Shown: one piece after another, positions 34,643-41,769 of the stretch | Layout: every line of letters starts with the position of its first letter | Position numbering within the stretch: the stretch's first letter is position 1 | From: Flavobacterium sp. | GTDB taxonomy: Bacteria > Bacteroidota > Bacteroidia > Flavobacteriales > Flavobacteriaceae | Length of the DNA: 42,834 bases | NCBI RefSeq assembly: GCF_004211145.1 | Contig: NZ_SEBS01000029.1 | Location: forward strand, 1 to 42,834 | Reading direction: 5' to 3' | Position numbers and translations under genes: made by a program | Notes under the pieces: generated by a model | What the model saw: the letters and a program-made list of their open reading frames with translations, nothing else | Databases searched by the model: none | What the model was told of the DNA's origin: nothing

Positions 34643-35131
34643 ATGGGAAACCACAAAACGTTTAAAACAAAAACCGGATATTGCCACATCACTGACACGC
34701 AAATCATACTCACTAAACGCGACGTGCTCGGTGATTTTTCAAAATCCGGATCACCTGATAAAATTGCAATGATTCTAATTGTATACGTTTTGTTGGGCAT
34801 TTTTCTGGCTTATCTCAGCGTAAGCGATTTCCAGCAACGCAAATACCCGACGGCATTGATGTATGCTTTAGTTGGAGCGTATCTCATTTATGGTGTGATA
34901 AAAAGCCGTAACAATTCTGCGACACCCGTAATCGAGCGCAAGTCAATCCAAAAAGTGAATTTTATTCAAGCCAGGACCGGAGCGACGCGAGCGTGTTTCG
35001 AAGTGATTTTCAAAAATCAAAAAGGAAACCTCAAGACACGCCTGATTTTTTTGCCGGGTTCATTGAGCAATGGGAAAGCCGCGACCGATGATGCGCTTCG
35101 TGTTTTTAAGCATGAAAATCTTATCGACTGA
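34643..35131 (+). CDS. Hypothetical membrane protein, PH-like fold possible
   Basis: 162-aa protein with a soluble N-terminal strand-rich part (GYCHITDTQIILTKRDVLG, about 12-30), two membrane helices (about 42-62 MILIVYVLLGIFLAYL and 70-87 ALMYALVGAYLIYGV) and a C-terminal strand-rich part (SIQKVNFIQARTGATRACFE, LKTRLIFLPG). A two-strand lobe, a helical hairpin and a second lobe is the layout of some bacterial PH-like membrane proteins, but I cannot confirm this. There is no signal peptide, so it is likely in the inner membrane with both ends in the cytosol. ATCAATT repeats flank it on both sides. Function unknown. Confidence 0.7.
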   Translation: MGNHKTFKTKTGYCHITDTQIILTKRDVLGDFSKSGSPDKIAMILIVYVLLGIFLAYLSVSDFQQRKYPTALMYALVGAYLIYGVIKSRNNSATPVIERKSIQKVNFIQARTGATRACFEVIFKNQKGNLKTRLIFLPGSLSNGKAATDDALRVFKHENLID

Positions 35132-35201
35132 CTTTAGGGCAACAGTTTTCAGAACCCGTCAGCCCAGAACTTCTCGTATCCGAAAACCCTCGGAAAAACC
35201 G

Positions 35202-35234
35202 CTTAACTTCCCTTAACTATCTCAATTGTTCAAA
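35202..35234 (+). repeat. 33-nt repeat, copy shared with 41734-41766
   Basis: CTTAACTTCCCTTAACTATC and the 13 bases after it match 41734-41766 with four differences in 33 positions. At the second locus this sequence is one arm of a 27-bp inverted repeat; here I see no partner arm. Confidence 0.7.
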
Positions 35235-35253
35235 GAATGTTAAGCAAAACTGT

Positions 35254-35299
35254 CCATTATCAATTATCAATTGTCAATTATCCATTGTCAATTATCAAT
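35254..35299 (+). repeat. ATCAATT tandem-word repeat supplying a stop codon
   Basis: Five to six words of the type ATCAATT, GTCAATT and ATCCATT. The array runs into the end of the DUF1287 gene, and its TCA (35295-35297) is that gene's TGA stop on the minus strand. Confidence 0.8.
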
Positions 35300-35873
35300 C
35301 ACCCCCATACCGAAAATGCCCCACGATCTCATACTTAAACAAACAATCTTCCAAAACCTGTCCGCCGCCGACGTTGTGCACGATGAGGTTGCGTTTTCCA
35401 TCAGTCGTTTTCCTGTTGGTCACGATTCCGATGTGCGGCAGTTTATCGCTGATCATCCAAGTCACCAGATCTCCTGTCTTATAATCGGAAGCATTTCGCG
35501 TCACGGCTGATTTTTTTCCTTTTCGCGTAAAGAAAACCTCGAGATTAGGCACGCGTCGGTGATCGATGTTCATGTCGGGTTTTTTCAATCCCCATTTCGT
35601 GGGATATTTCGAGAAATTACGGGCCATGTCCTCATGCACTTCTTTTTGCAGGTCGATTCCGAGTTTGCGGTACGATCGGATCACGACGTCGGTGCAAACG
35701 CCTTTGTCTTTGGGAACGTCGCCGTTGGGATATTTGATCGTAAAGTATTTCGGGTCGTAGGTTACTTTGTCTTTCGTGACTGAAATTGCCGCGTCCGAGA
35801 GTTTTGTGTAAAAATTTTCGTCGGGAACGATTAAAATTCCCAAGACGATGAACAGCGCGTATATGATTTTCAT
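35295..35873 (-). CDS. DUF1287 family protein (NlpC/P60-like fold)
   Basis: 192-aa protein with a short N-terminal hydrophobic segment (about 1-16, IIYALFIVLGILIV), so exported or anchored. The family sign is KGVCTDVVIRSYRKLGIDL with Cys60, followed by HEDMARNF, DHRRVPNLEVFF, TGDLVTWMI, LPHIGIVTN (His147) and IVHNVGGG (His166). This Cys-His arrangement is what is expected of the NlpC/P60-like cysteine amidase fold. DUF1287 proteins have no settled function, and a role in cell-wall peptide cleavage is a guess from the fold. The stop lies inside an ATCAATT repeat. It is transcribed away from radC across a 78-bp divergent gap. Confidence 0.88.
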   Translation of the reverse strand: MKIIYALFIVLGILIVPDENFYTKLSDAAISVTKDKVTYDPKYFTIKYPNGDVPKDKGVCTDVVIRSYRKLGIDLQKEVHEDMARNFSKYPTKWGLKKPDMNIDHRRVPNLEVFFTRKGKKSAVTRNASDYKTGDLVTWMISDKLPHIGIVTNRKTTDGKRNLIVHNVGGGQVLEDCLFKYEIVGHFRYGGD

Positions 35874-35951
35874 AAATTAGTCATCTGGTTTGCAGCTTCT
35901 AACGAATATGCGAACGCGAATATTTCAACGCCATCTAAATTTTTACACGCC

Positions 35952-36647
35952 ATGAGTGAAACTACTTCTTTCCCGATGCGCCAATGGTCCGAGGACGACC
36001 GACCGCGCGAAAAATTAATCCTCAAAGGCCGCGCTGCATTAAGCGACGCCGAACTTATCGCGATCCTTATCGGGTCGGGCAGCCGAAACGAAACCGCGGT
36101 CGACCTTAGCAAGCGAATCCTGTCGAATGCCGGAAACAACCTGAACGAACTGTCGCGCATGACATTGTCGCAACTGCTCGCGTTCAAAGGGATCGGCGAA
36201 GCGAAAGCGGTCGCGATTTCAGCGGCGATGGAACTTGGCAGGCGAAAACGCGAATCGGAAGCGCGCGAATTGTCGAAAATTTCATCAAGCCACGACGTTT
36301 TTCAGGTCATGCAACCGCTGATCGGTGAATTGCCTCACGAGGAATTCTGGATTTTGTACCTTAATAATTCGAACAAGATCCTGCACAAATCGTTGCTGTC
36401 TCGCGGCGGAATTACCGGGACGGTCGTCGACGTGAGGCTCGCCTTCAAAACCGCGTTGCTGCAAAGCGCGACGGGAATGATCTTGTGCCACAACCATCCG
36501 TCGGGAACATTGAAAGCGAGCGAAGCCGACAAGCAGATCACGCGCAAGATAAAACTCGCGGGAGAGAATCTCGACATCAAAGTGCTCGATCACTTGATCG
36601 TGACGGAAACCGCTTATTTCAGTTTCTCGGACGAAGGAATTTTATGA
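35952..36647 (+). CDS. radC: RadC family JAMM-domain protein
   Basis: 231-aa protein of the RadC family (JAB/MPN fold). A helix-hairpin-helix part spans about 65-95 (LLAFKGIGEAKAVAISAA). The JAMM metal motif is complete: Glu130 or Glu131 (ELPHEEFW), then His180-x-His182-Pro-Ser-Gly and Asp193 (CHNHPSGTLKASEADKQ). The family was once thought to act in recombinational repair; its true role is unsettled. The start is the ATG at 35952. TAAATTTT at 35936-35943 could be its -7 box, one base off consensus, giving a very short leader. The toxin-antitoxin operon follows. Confidence 0.93.
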   Translation: MSETTSFPMRQWSEDDRPREKLILKGRAALSDAELIAILIGSGSRNETAVDLSKRILSNAGNNLNELSRMTLSQLLAFKGIGEAKAVAISAAMELGRRKRESEARELSKISSSHDVFQVMQPLIGELPHEEFWILYLNNSNKILHKSLLSRGGITGTVVDVRLAFKTALLQSATGMILCHNHPSGTLKASEADKQITRKIKLAGENLDIKVLDHLIVTETAYFSFSDEGIL

Positions 36648-36648
36648 T

Positions 36649-36679
36649 TTGTTTTTTATGGACAAATGTCGTATTTTTA
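36649..36679 (+). promoter_or_regulatory. Promoter of the RES/Xre toxin-antitoxin operon
   Basis: TTG at 36649-36651 overlaps the tail of the radC gene end. A 20-nt spacer follows, then TATTTTTA at 36672-36679 (one mismatch to TAnnTTTG). Two near-identical 13-mers bracket the -7 box (see the repeat at 36661-36694), which would let a bound repressor block it. Confidence 0.6.
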
Positions 36680-36694
36680 CAGACAAATGACGTA
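36661..36694 (+). promoter_or_regulatory. Direct-repeat operator candidate for the toxin-antitoxin operon
   Basis: GACAAATGTCGTA (36661-36673) and GACAAATGACGTA (36682-36694) agree at 12 of 13 positions and are 21 bp apart, two helical turns, on either side of the -7 box and 11 bp before the antitoxin ATG. Antitoxins of this family usually repress their own promoter, so this is the likely binding site (inference). Confidence 0.55.
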
Positions 36695-36705
36695 AATCTT
36701 GAATC

Positions 36706-37212
36706 ATGAAAAAAGTAGCCGCAAATTCAGACATACAGCTCGACGAAGCCGTGCGCTCTTTTGTATTTAAAGTAGGGCAGGAATCGAACCTTTCGATCGT
36801 GAAGGACGACGACATCACCTATAGGAGTTTCCTGTCAGACAAACTGCTCATCGTACATTCGATCAGGCGCGGTATTCCGTACCAATTGTATGAGATGATC
36901 AGCGAAAGATTGCCGTTCCGTCAGGAAGATTGGGCCGAATTCCTCGGGATTTCGCCACGTACGATGTTGCGCAACAAAGCCAAACAGGATTATGTGTTCG
37001 AATCGATACCGTCTGAGAAAATCCTTGAACTGGCCGAAGTCACATCGCTCGGAAAAGAAGTTTTCGACAATGAAGAACAGTTCTACCTGTGGCTAAGCAC
37101 GCCCAATTTCGCACTCGGAAATCTCAAGCCGCTCGAACTTCTCAAGGATTCGTACGGAAAGGAAATGGTCGTGAGCGAATTGCATAAGATCGATCTGGGT
37201 ATCTTCATCTGA
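36706..37212 (+). CDS. Xre/MbcA/ParS-type antitoxin of a RES-Xre module
   Basis: 168-aa antitoxin. The helix-turn-helix lies around 70-95 (FRQEDWAEFLGISPRTMLRN). The C-terminal Xre/MbcA/ParS toxin-binding domain covers about 110-168, with VFDNEEQFYLWLSTPNFALG, KPLELLKDSYGKEMV and the ending LHKIDLGIFI, all typical of the family. It neutralises the RES toxin encoded next, probably by direct binding, and represses the operon. The stop TGA shares one base with the toxin ATG (TGATG), so translation is coupled. Direct repeats at 36661-36694 are the likely operator. Confidence 0.9.
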   Translation: MKKVAANSDIQLDEAVRSFVFKVGQESNLSIVKDDDITYRSFLSDKLLIVHSIRRGIPYQLYEMISERLPFRQEDWAEFLGISPRTMLRNKAKQDYVFESIPSEKILELAEVTSLGKEVFDNEEQFYLWLSTPNFALGNLKPLELLKDSYGKEMVVSELHKIDLGIFI

Positions 37213-37670
37213 TGGAAGTTTTCAGGCTTCAAAACCGGAAATATCCAATCGAACTTTCGGGCAAAGGCGCGGCGATGATCGGTGCGCGTTGGAATTCGAA
37301 AGGGACCGAGGTGATTTACACGGCCCAAAACCGCGCGCTTGCAATGGCCGAAGTCGCCGTGCATTTGACGATGGCGATGTTGCCGTCGAAATTTTGCATG
37401 ATATCCGTGAATATTCCCGATTCGATTGCCATAAAAACCGTGAAGACAAGCGAATTGCCAAAAGGCTGGAATTCGTTTCCCGAGATGTCGGGCACGCAAA
37501 AACTCGGCGACAAATGGTTGTTCGATGGCGAATTTTGCGTGATAAAAGTGCCGTCGGCGGTGGTGAAAGGCGAATTCAATTTCTTGATAAACCCGCGTCA
37601 CAAGGATTTCAGACGCATAAAGATTACGCACGAGGAAGATTTTCCGTTCGACAAACGCATTTTCAGTTAA
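37212..37670 (+). CDS. RES-domain toxin (NAD+-degrading family)
   Basis: 152-aa toxin with a RES domain. Known RES toxins consume NAD+ and stop growth until the antitoxin is restored. Conserved features: VFRL with Arg5, GARWNSKG with Arg26-Trp27-Asn28, VIYTAQNRALAMAE with Tyr36 and Glu47, and the late FNFLINPRHKDF stretch near 122-133. All the expected polar positions are present, so the toxin looks intact. The start ATG at 37212 overlaps the antitoxin stop. The length (152 aa) is usual for the family. The pair sits between radC and a HAD phosphatase; I see no sign of a transposon. Confidence 0.9.
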   Translation: MEVFRLQNRKYPIELSGKGAAMIGARWNSKGTEVIYTAQNRALAMAEVAVHLTMAMLPSKFCMISVNIPDSIAIKTVKTSELPKGWNSFPEMSGTQKLGDKWLFDGEFCVIKVPSAVVKGEFNFLINPRHKDFRRIKITHEEDFPFDKRIFS

Positions 37671-37708
37671 TTAAATCTAACGATTTACATTTTTTTGGCG
37701 CAGGTCGT

Positions 37709-37716
37709 TATCTTTG
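37709..37716 (+). promoter_or_regulatory. -7 promoter box of the HAD phosphatase gene
   Basis: TATCTTTG, a full match to TAnnTTTG, 12 nt before the ATG at 37729. No TTG at the standard -33 position, though a T-rich run lies at 37690-37696. Its TTTG would overlap the TTG at 37714 that otherwise looks like an in-frame start. Confidence 0.65.
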
Positions 37717-37728
37717 CGCGAATACGCT

Positions 37729-38418
37729 ATGATGACAGCCGCAGTTTCAGATGTTTTTTTTGACCTCGACCACACGCTTTGGGATTTCGAGAAAAATTCG
37801 GCTTTGGCATTCACGACGATTTTTCGCGACATGTCAATCGACATCGACCTTGATGCGTTCCTGAAAATTTACGTTCCGATCAATCACGAATATTGGGAAC
37901 TGTATAGACATGATAAAATTTCGCATGAGGAATTGCGTTACGGTCGCGTCCGAAAGTCGTTCGAGAAGCTTGGGGTTGATATTTCAGATGATTTGGTCCA
38001 CGATATTTCGGTCGAATATATAAAGCATTTGCCGCTCAATAACCATTTGTTTGACGGTACGATCGAAATTTTGGATTACCTGAGAAGCAAATATAAATTG
38101 CATATCATTACGAACGGTTTTCACGAAGTGCAACAATTGAAGCTCGATAATTCGGGCATCGGACATTATTTCGATACGGTCACGAATTCAGAAATGGCCG
38201 GAGTCAAGAAACCGAACCCGCAGATTTTCGAATACGCACTCGCGTCGGCGAAAGCACAAAAAGAAAAAAGCGTCATGATTGGCGATTGCATCGATGCCGA
38301 TGTTCGCGGCGCGCTGAATTGCGGTTTGGACGCGATACATTTTTGCATTGACGACGCCATCTCGCACGAAGGCATAAAAAAAATAACCAAACTACAAGAA
38401 TTAAAAAAGTATCTCTGA
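37729..38418 (+). CDS. YjjG-type HAD nucleotidase
   Basis: 229-aa HAD-superfamily hydrolase of the YjjG/5'-nucleotidase group, which in other bacteria dephosphorylates nucleoside monophosphates, including odd pyrimidines. Motif I is FFDLDHTLWDF (catalytic Asp pair), motif II IITNGFHEVQ, motif III Lys in GVKKPNPQIF, motif IV IGDCIDADVRGA. The cap lies between motifs I and II (about 20-95). I chose the ATG at 37729. An in-frame TTG at 37714 lies within the -7 box, so it could not be in the mRNA. The next gene starts one base after the stop (TGA-T-ATG), so they form one unit. Confidence 0.9.
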   Translation: MMTAAVSDVFFDLDHTLWDFEKNSALAFTTIFRDMSIDIDLDAFLKIYVPINHEYWELYRHDKISHEELRYGRVRKSFEKLGVDISDDLVHDISVEYIKHLPLNNHLFDGTIEILDYLRSKYKLHIITNGFHEVQQLKLDNSGIGHYFDTVTNSEMAGVKKPNPQIFEYALASAKAQKEKSVMIGDCIDADVRGALNCGLDAIHFCIDDAISHEGIKKITKLQELKKYL

Positions 38419-38419
38419 T

Positions 38420-39166
38420 ATGAAAAAGTTTATCGCAGTGGCTTTGCTGCTCGTCACCACGTTTGCAGTCGCACAAAATGATCCTTCGGTAATCAACAAT
38501 TACAAGGTGGCAATCGTGCCGAAGAAATTTTCGTTCCTCAAAGAAGAAGACCAATATCGTCTCAACACACTTACGAAAATGTATATGGAAAAATACGGTT
38601 TCAAGGCGTATTTTGATACGGACGAAATACCGCCCGATGATTATGTTGAGGAATATGCGAAGGTTTTTGTCGACCTGATCACCGAAACGAACATGTTCCA
38701 AACCAAAGTCATCGTGGTGTTGCGCGATTACAAAAAGAAAGAGTTGTTTAGGACTGAGGCGGGAAAAAGCCGCGACAAGGATTATAAGACGTCCTACCAG
38801 CAGGCATTACGTGAAGCGTTCAACTATTTCAATACGCTGGGTTACGAATACAACGGAGGCTCGGGGCTTGCGGTTTTGGCGCCACCACCGCCTCCGACGA
38901 GAGTTTCCACGCCAGTCAAAGAAAGCAAACCTGTCGTGGTCGACAAAAACACGCTGTTTGCGCAGCCTGTAGAGAATGGATTTCAATTGGTTGATACGAC
39001 GCCTAAAGTAATTTTCAAGCTTAGAAAGACATCTTCCGACAAAGTCTATATGGCCGAAAAAGGCACGCAAGCCGGAACATTGATTGAAAAAGAAGACGGG
39101 AAATGGGTTTTCGAATCCTACGTCGACGGAAAACTCGTAACTGAAACCGTGTCGGTCAAATTCTAA
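38420..39166 (+). CDS. Secreted protein of unknown function with proline linker
   Basis: 248-aa protein with a Sec signal peptide (about 1-18, ending FAVAQ). The N-terminal domain (about 20-145) is alpha/beta (VAIVPKKFSFLKEEDQYRLN, PPDDYVEEYAKVFVDLI, VVLRDYKKKELFRTEAGKS). A proline linker follows (LAPPPPPTRVSTPVKE, about 152-167), then a short C-terminal beta domain (PKVIFKLRKTSSDKVYMAEK, DGKWVFESYVDG). I do not recognise it. It is envelope-located and likely co-transcribed with the HAD gene (1-nt gap). Its stop overlaps that of the convergent rarA by four bases. Confidence 0.8.
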   Translation: MKKFIAVALLLVTTFAVAQNDPSVINNYKVAIVPKKFSFLKEEDQYRLNTLTKMYMEKYGFKAYFDTDEIPPDDYVEEYAKVFVDLITETNMFQTKVIVVLRDYKKKELFRTEAGKSRDKDYKTSYQQALREAFNYFNTLGYEYNGGSGLAVLAPPPPPTRVSTPVKESKPVVVDKNTLFAQPVENGFQLVDTTPKVIFKLRKTSSDKVYMAEKGTQAGTLIEKEDGKWVFESYVDGKLVTETVSVKF

Positions 39167-40440
39167 TAATCGTAACGGTTCTTCCAACGATTCTTTAGGA
39201 ATTCGCGCGTGGAGTTTTCACGTGAGTTGTTTCCGGGTTCGTAGATTTTCGTGCCCTTCAAAGCGTCGGGCAAGAAATCCTGGTCTACGAAATTGTTGTC
39301 GTAACTGTGGGCGTATTTGTATTCGTCCCCGTAGCCCAATTCCTTCATAAGTTTCGTTGGCGCGTTTCTCAGGTGCAACGGAACCGGCAAATCCCCGTGC
39401 TGCCGAACCAGTTGCTGCGCTTTTCCGATCGCCTCATAACTTGCGTTGCTTTTTGGTGAAGTCGCCAAATAGACGGCACATTGGCTTAGGATTATGCGGC
39501 TTTCGGGATATCCGATGGTCGTCACGGCCTGAAACGTATTGTTTGCGATCACGAGTGCCGTCGGGTTTGCGTTGCCGATGTCTTCGCTTGCCAAAATCAA
39601 CATTCTCCTCGCTATGAATTTCACGTCCTCGCCACCTTCGATCATGCGTGCGAGCCAATAGACCGCGCCGTTCGGATCAGAACCGCGCATCGATTTGATG
39701 AATGCCGAGATGATATCGTAATGCTGTTCGCCCGTCTTGTCGTACAAAACCGTGTTCTGTTGCGCGATTTTCAGGACCATATCATTCGTGATCGTGATCG
39801 AATCGCCTCCGGTCGCATTGATGACGAGTTCGAAGACGTTGAGCAGTTTCCGGCCGTCGCCTCCTGACAAACGCAAAAGCGCTTCGGTTTCCTTGAGCTT
39901 TATTTTCTTGGATTTGAGCACGACGTCGGTTTTGATCGCGCGTTGCAAAAGCGCTTCGAGATCCTCGCGTGAGAACGGATTGAGCACGTAAACCTGACAA
40001 CGCGACAGTAAAGCGGGAATTACTTCGAAGCTCGGGTTCTCGGTCGTGGCTCCGATTAATGTGACCCAACCTTTCTCGACGGCCGCGAGCAGCGAATCCT
40101 GTTGGGATTTACTGAAGCGGTGGATCTCATCGATGAACAGGATCGGGTTTTTCGCCGTGAACAAACCGCCTGACGCTTTGGCCTTGTCGATGACTTCGCG
40201 CACGTCTTTCACGCCAGCGTTTATCGCGCTCAAAATATAAAAAGGGCGTTGCGATTGTTGGGCGATGATCTGCGCCAACGTCGTTTTTCCGGTTCCGGGC
40301 GGTCCCCAAAAAATGAGCGAAGGCACGACGCCGCGCGCGATTTGTTGCGTGAGCGAACCTTCAGGCCCGACGAGATGTAACTGGCTTATGTAGTCCTCGA
40401 GCGTGGTCGGGCGAATGCGTTCTGCGAGCGGTGCTTCCAT
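39163..40440 (-). CDS. rarA: Replication-associated recombination ATPase RarA (MgsA)
   Basis: 425-aa AAA+ ATPase related to clamp loaders, acting at stalled replication forks. Walker A GPPGTGKTT is at 46-54, Walker B LFIDEIHRF at 101-109, sensor 1 LIGATTENPSFEV near 130 and the arginine finger region LLSRCQVYVL near 147. The C-terminal part carries the tetramer domain signatures (DPNGAVYWLARMIEGGED, ARRMLILASEDIGNA, LPVPLHLRNAPTKLMKELGYG). The start ATG lies only four bases after a perfect TATTTTTG promoter box, so the mRNA should be leaderless. It is convergent with the secreted unknown upstream on the plus strand, with a 4-bp overlap (39163-39166). Confidence 0.96.
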   Translation of the reverse strand: MEAPLAERIRPTTLEDYISQLHLVGPEGSLTQQIARGVVPSLIFWGPPGTGKTTLAQIIAQQSQRPFYILSAINAGVKDVREVIDKAKASGGLFTAKNPILFIDEIHRFSKSQQDSLLAAVEKGWVTLIGATTENPSFEVIPALLSRCQVYVLNPFSREDLEALLQRAIKTDVVLKSKKIKLKETEALLRLSGGDGRKLLNVFELVINATGGDSITITNDMVLKIAQQNTVLYDKTGEQHYDIISAFIKSMRGSDPNGAVYWLARMIEGGEDVKFIARRMLILASEDIGNANPTALVIANNTFQAVTTIGYPESRIILSQCAVYLATSPKSNASYEAIGKAQQLVRQHGDLPVPLHLRNAPTKLMKELGYGDEYKYAHSYDNNFVDQDFLPDALKGTKIYEPGNNSRENSTREFLKNRWKNRYDY

Positions 40441-40444
40441 TTTA

Positions 40445-40452
40445 CAAAAATA
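40445..40452 (-). promoter_or_regulatory. -7 promoter box of rarA
   Basis: The minus strand reads TATTTTTG, a full match to TAnnTTTG, with only TAAA between the box and the ATG. Transcription would start at or beside the A of the ATG. Confidence 0.65.
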
Positions 40453-40656
40453 CAGGATTTGGAGTTTAGAGTTTTATATAGTTTAGCGTTTAAGGTTTAA
40501 AGTTTTGGGGTCGGACTTTAGGACTTTAGCACCGAGCACTTCAGCACTAACTGACAAAATTTCACTACTTTTCAATTGGTCGCGTTTTTGAAGGCTGCGC
40601 GTCAACATAACCAACTCGTCAGTCTTTCGACTTTCGATTTTTGACTTTCGACTGAT
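40453..40656. other. Divergent spacer rarA/rhomboid, word repeats
   Basis: No gene seen. It is built of short near-repeats: GTTTAG/GTTTAAGG words at about 40457-40500, ACTTTAGG and GCACTTCAGCAC at 40515-40550, and TTTCGACTTTCGA with variants at 40623-40654 running up to the rhomboid start. No clear TAnnTTTG box points toward the rhomboid gene. Confidence 0.6.
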
Positions 40657-41421
40657 ATGAACGACAACTACTTTAAATACACGCCATCGGTAATCCTTTT
40701 TCCATTATTGTTCGCGTCCATCATTTGGGGCGTGTACTTTTTGGAAAACTACTTCAATCTGGATCTGCATTATCTCGCGATTTTGCCGAGAACGGTTCAG
40801 GGATTGCCCGGAATTTTCACGAGCGCGTTTCTGCACGGGAGTCTGGAGCACATTGCGAACAACTCGGTTCCGTTGGTTATTTTGATGGCCGCGCTGATTT
40901 ATTTCTATCGTGAACTTTCGCTGAAGGTAATTTTCTTCGGAATATTGGTTTCGGGCGCGTTCACGTGGATTTTTGGCCGACAGGATTATCATTTGGGCGC
41001 CAGCGGCTTGATCTACGTATTGTTCAGCTTCATATTTTTCAAGGGAATTTTGACGAAATATTACCGACTCGTCGCGCTTTCGCTCGCTGTGATCATGAGT
41101 TACGGCGGAATGGTCTGGTACGTTTTCCCGGGAATCGAGGAACGCATTTCATGGGAAGGACATCTTGGCGGTTTCCTCGCGGGATTGTTGTTCGCATTCA
41201 TTTACAAGACACCCGAATACCACGAAATGCTACGTTATGATTGGCAGCAACCTGATTTCGATCCGAGTCAGGACGCGTTCATGAGACGATTCGATGAGAA
41301 TGGGAACTTTGTGAATCCGCCGCCGCCTGAAGTTGTAGAAGATCAGGCAGTTAACGAACACCCTGTCAGGGTCGTTTATGACTTTATAGAGAAAAAACCG
41401 GAATCGGAGACGAATTCCTAG
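40657..41421 (+). CDS. Rhomboid family intramembrane serine protease
   Basis: 254-aa inner-membrane protease that cuts within or next to membrane helices of other proteins. About six membrane segments lie within 10-185. The catalytic Ser116 is in GASG (HLGASGLIY) and His169 in EGHLGGFLAG. The oxyanion-side motif HGSLEHIANN (60-69) precedes them. The C-terminal 65 residues (from about 190) are soluble and acidic, with a PPPPE stretch. The substrate is unknown. The TAG stop overlaps the first bases of the second Flavo-1-like element. Confidence 0.93.
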   Translation: MNDNYFKYTPSVILFPLLFASIIWGVYFLENYFNLDLHYLAILPRTVQGLPGIFTSAFLHGSLEHIANNSVPLVILMAALIYFYRELSLKVIFFGILVSGAFTWIFGRQDYHLGASGLIYVLFSFIFFKGILTKYYRLVALSLAVIMSYGGMVWYVFPGIEERISWEGHLGGFLAGLLFAFIYKTPEYHEMLRYDWQQPDFDPSQDAFMRRFDENGNFVNPPPPEVVEDQAVNEHPVRVVYDFIEKKPESETNS

Positions 41422-41562
41422 CCCGGATGGAAGCGGTTAGCCTTTTGAGAAAAACGGCTTGGTTTTGTTGGCAAGCCGAAGCGACCGGAGGAAGCTTCAG
41501 GTTTGGCTTACAAAAGCAGGCGTTTTTTAAAAAGCTAAAAGCGGACAGCCGGAAATTGCTAC
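41418..41562 (+). ncRNA. Structured RNA element, Flavo-1-like (copy B)
   Basis: It starts in the rhomboid stop codon with AGCCCGGATGGAAGCGG, then TTAGCC-TTTT. About 80 nt later come AAAAAGCTAAAAGCGG and ACAGCCGGAAAT. These blocks match copy A (8848-9000) in order and content. Internal stems are CGGCTTG 41455-41461 with CAAGCCG 41472-41478, or alternatively AAGCC 41473-41477 with GGCTT 41505-41509. The two are mutually exclusive, so a switch between folds is conceivable. Family name from memory, function unknown. Confidence 0.55.
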
Positions 41563-41585
41563 AAATAAGGAAAAGGTTTTTTGGA

Positions 41586-41760
41586 CAATTAAGATAGTTG
41601 AGGCTAGTTAAGACTTTTACTCATCCCACAAGATTTTTTAAAACATTAAGAGCATTAAGTTCATTAAGACTACCAATTCTTAATGAACTTAATGCTCTTA
41701 ATGGTAAGAAAGGAAATGGGTGAAATTTATAGCCTTAACTACTCTTAACTATCTTAATTG
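41586..41760. repeat. Nested double inverted repeat (large hairpin)
   Basis: Outer arms 41586-41612 and 41734-41760 (27 bp, three mismatches). Inner arms 41644-41669 and 41678-41703 (26 bp, perfect, 8-nt loop) contain the word GCATTAAGTTCATTAAG also found at 8759-8804. It fills the gap between convergent rhomboid and rlmB-like genes and probably ends transcription from both sides. Confidence 0.85.
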
Positions 41761-41769
41761 TTTAAAAAT

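Noticed and set aside
36706..37670. Toxin-antitoxin pair as part of a mobile island
   Set aside because: No integrase, terminal repeats or change in base composition around it; only the pair itself is typically mobile.
37714..37728. TTG start of the YjjG-like gene
   Set aside because: The TTG is the end of the TATCTTTG promoter box, so it would lie upstream of the transcription start.
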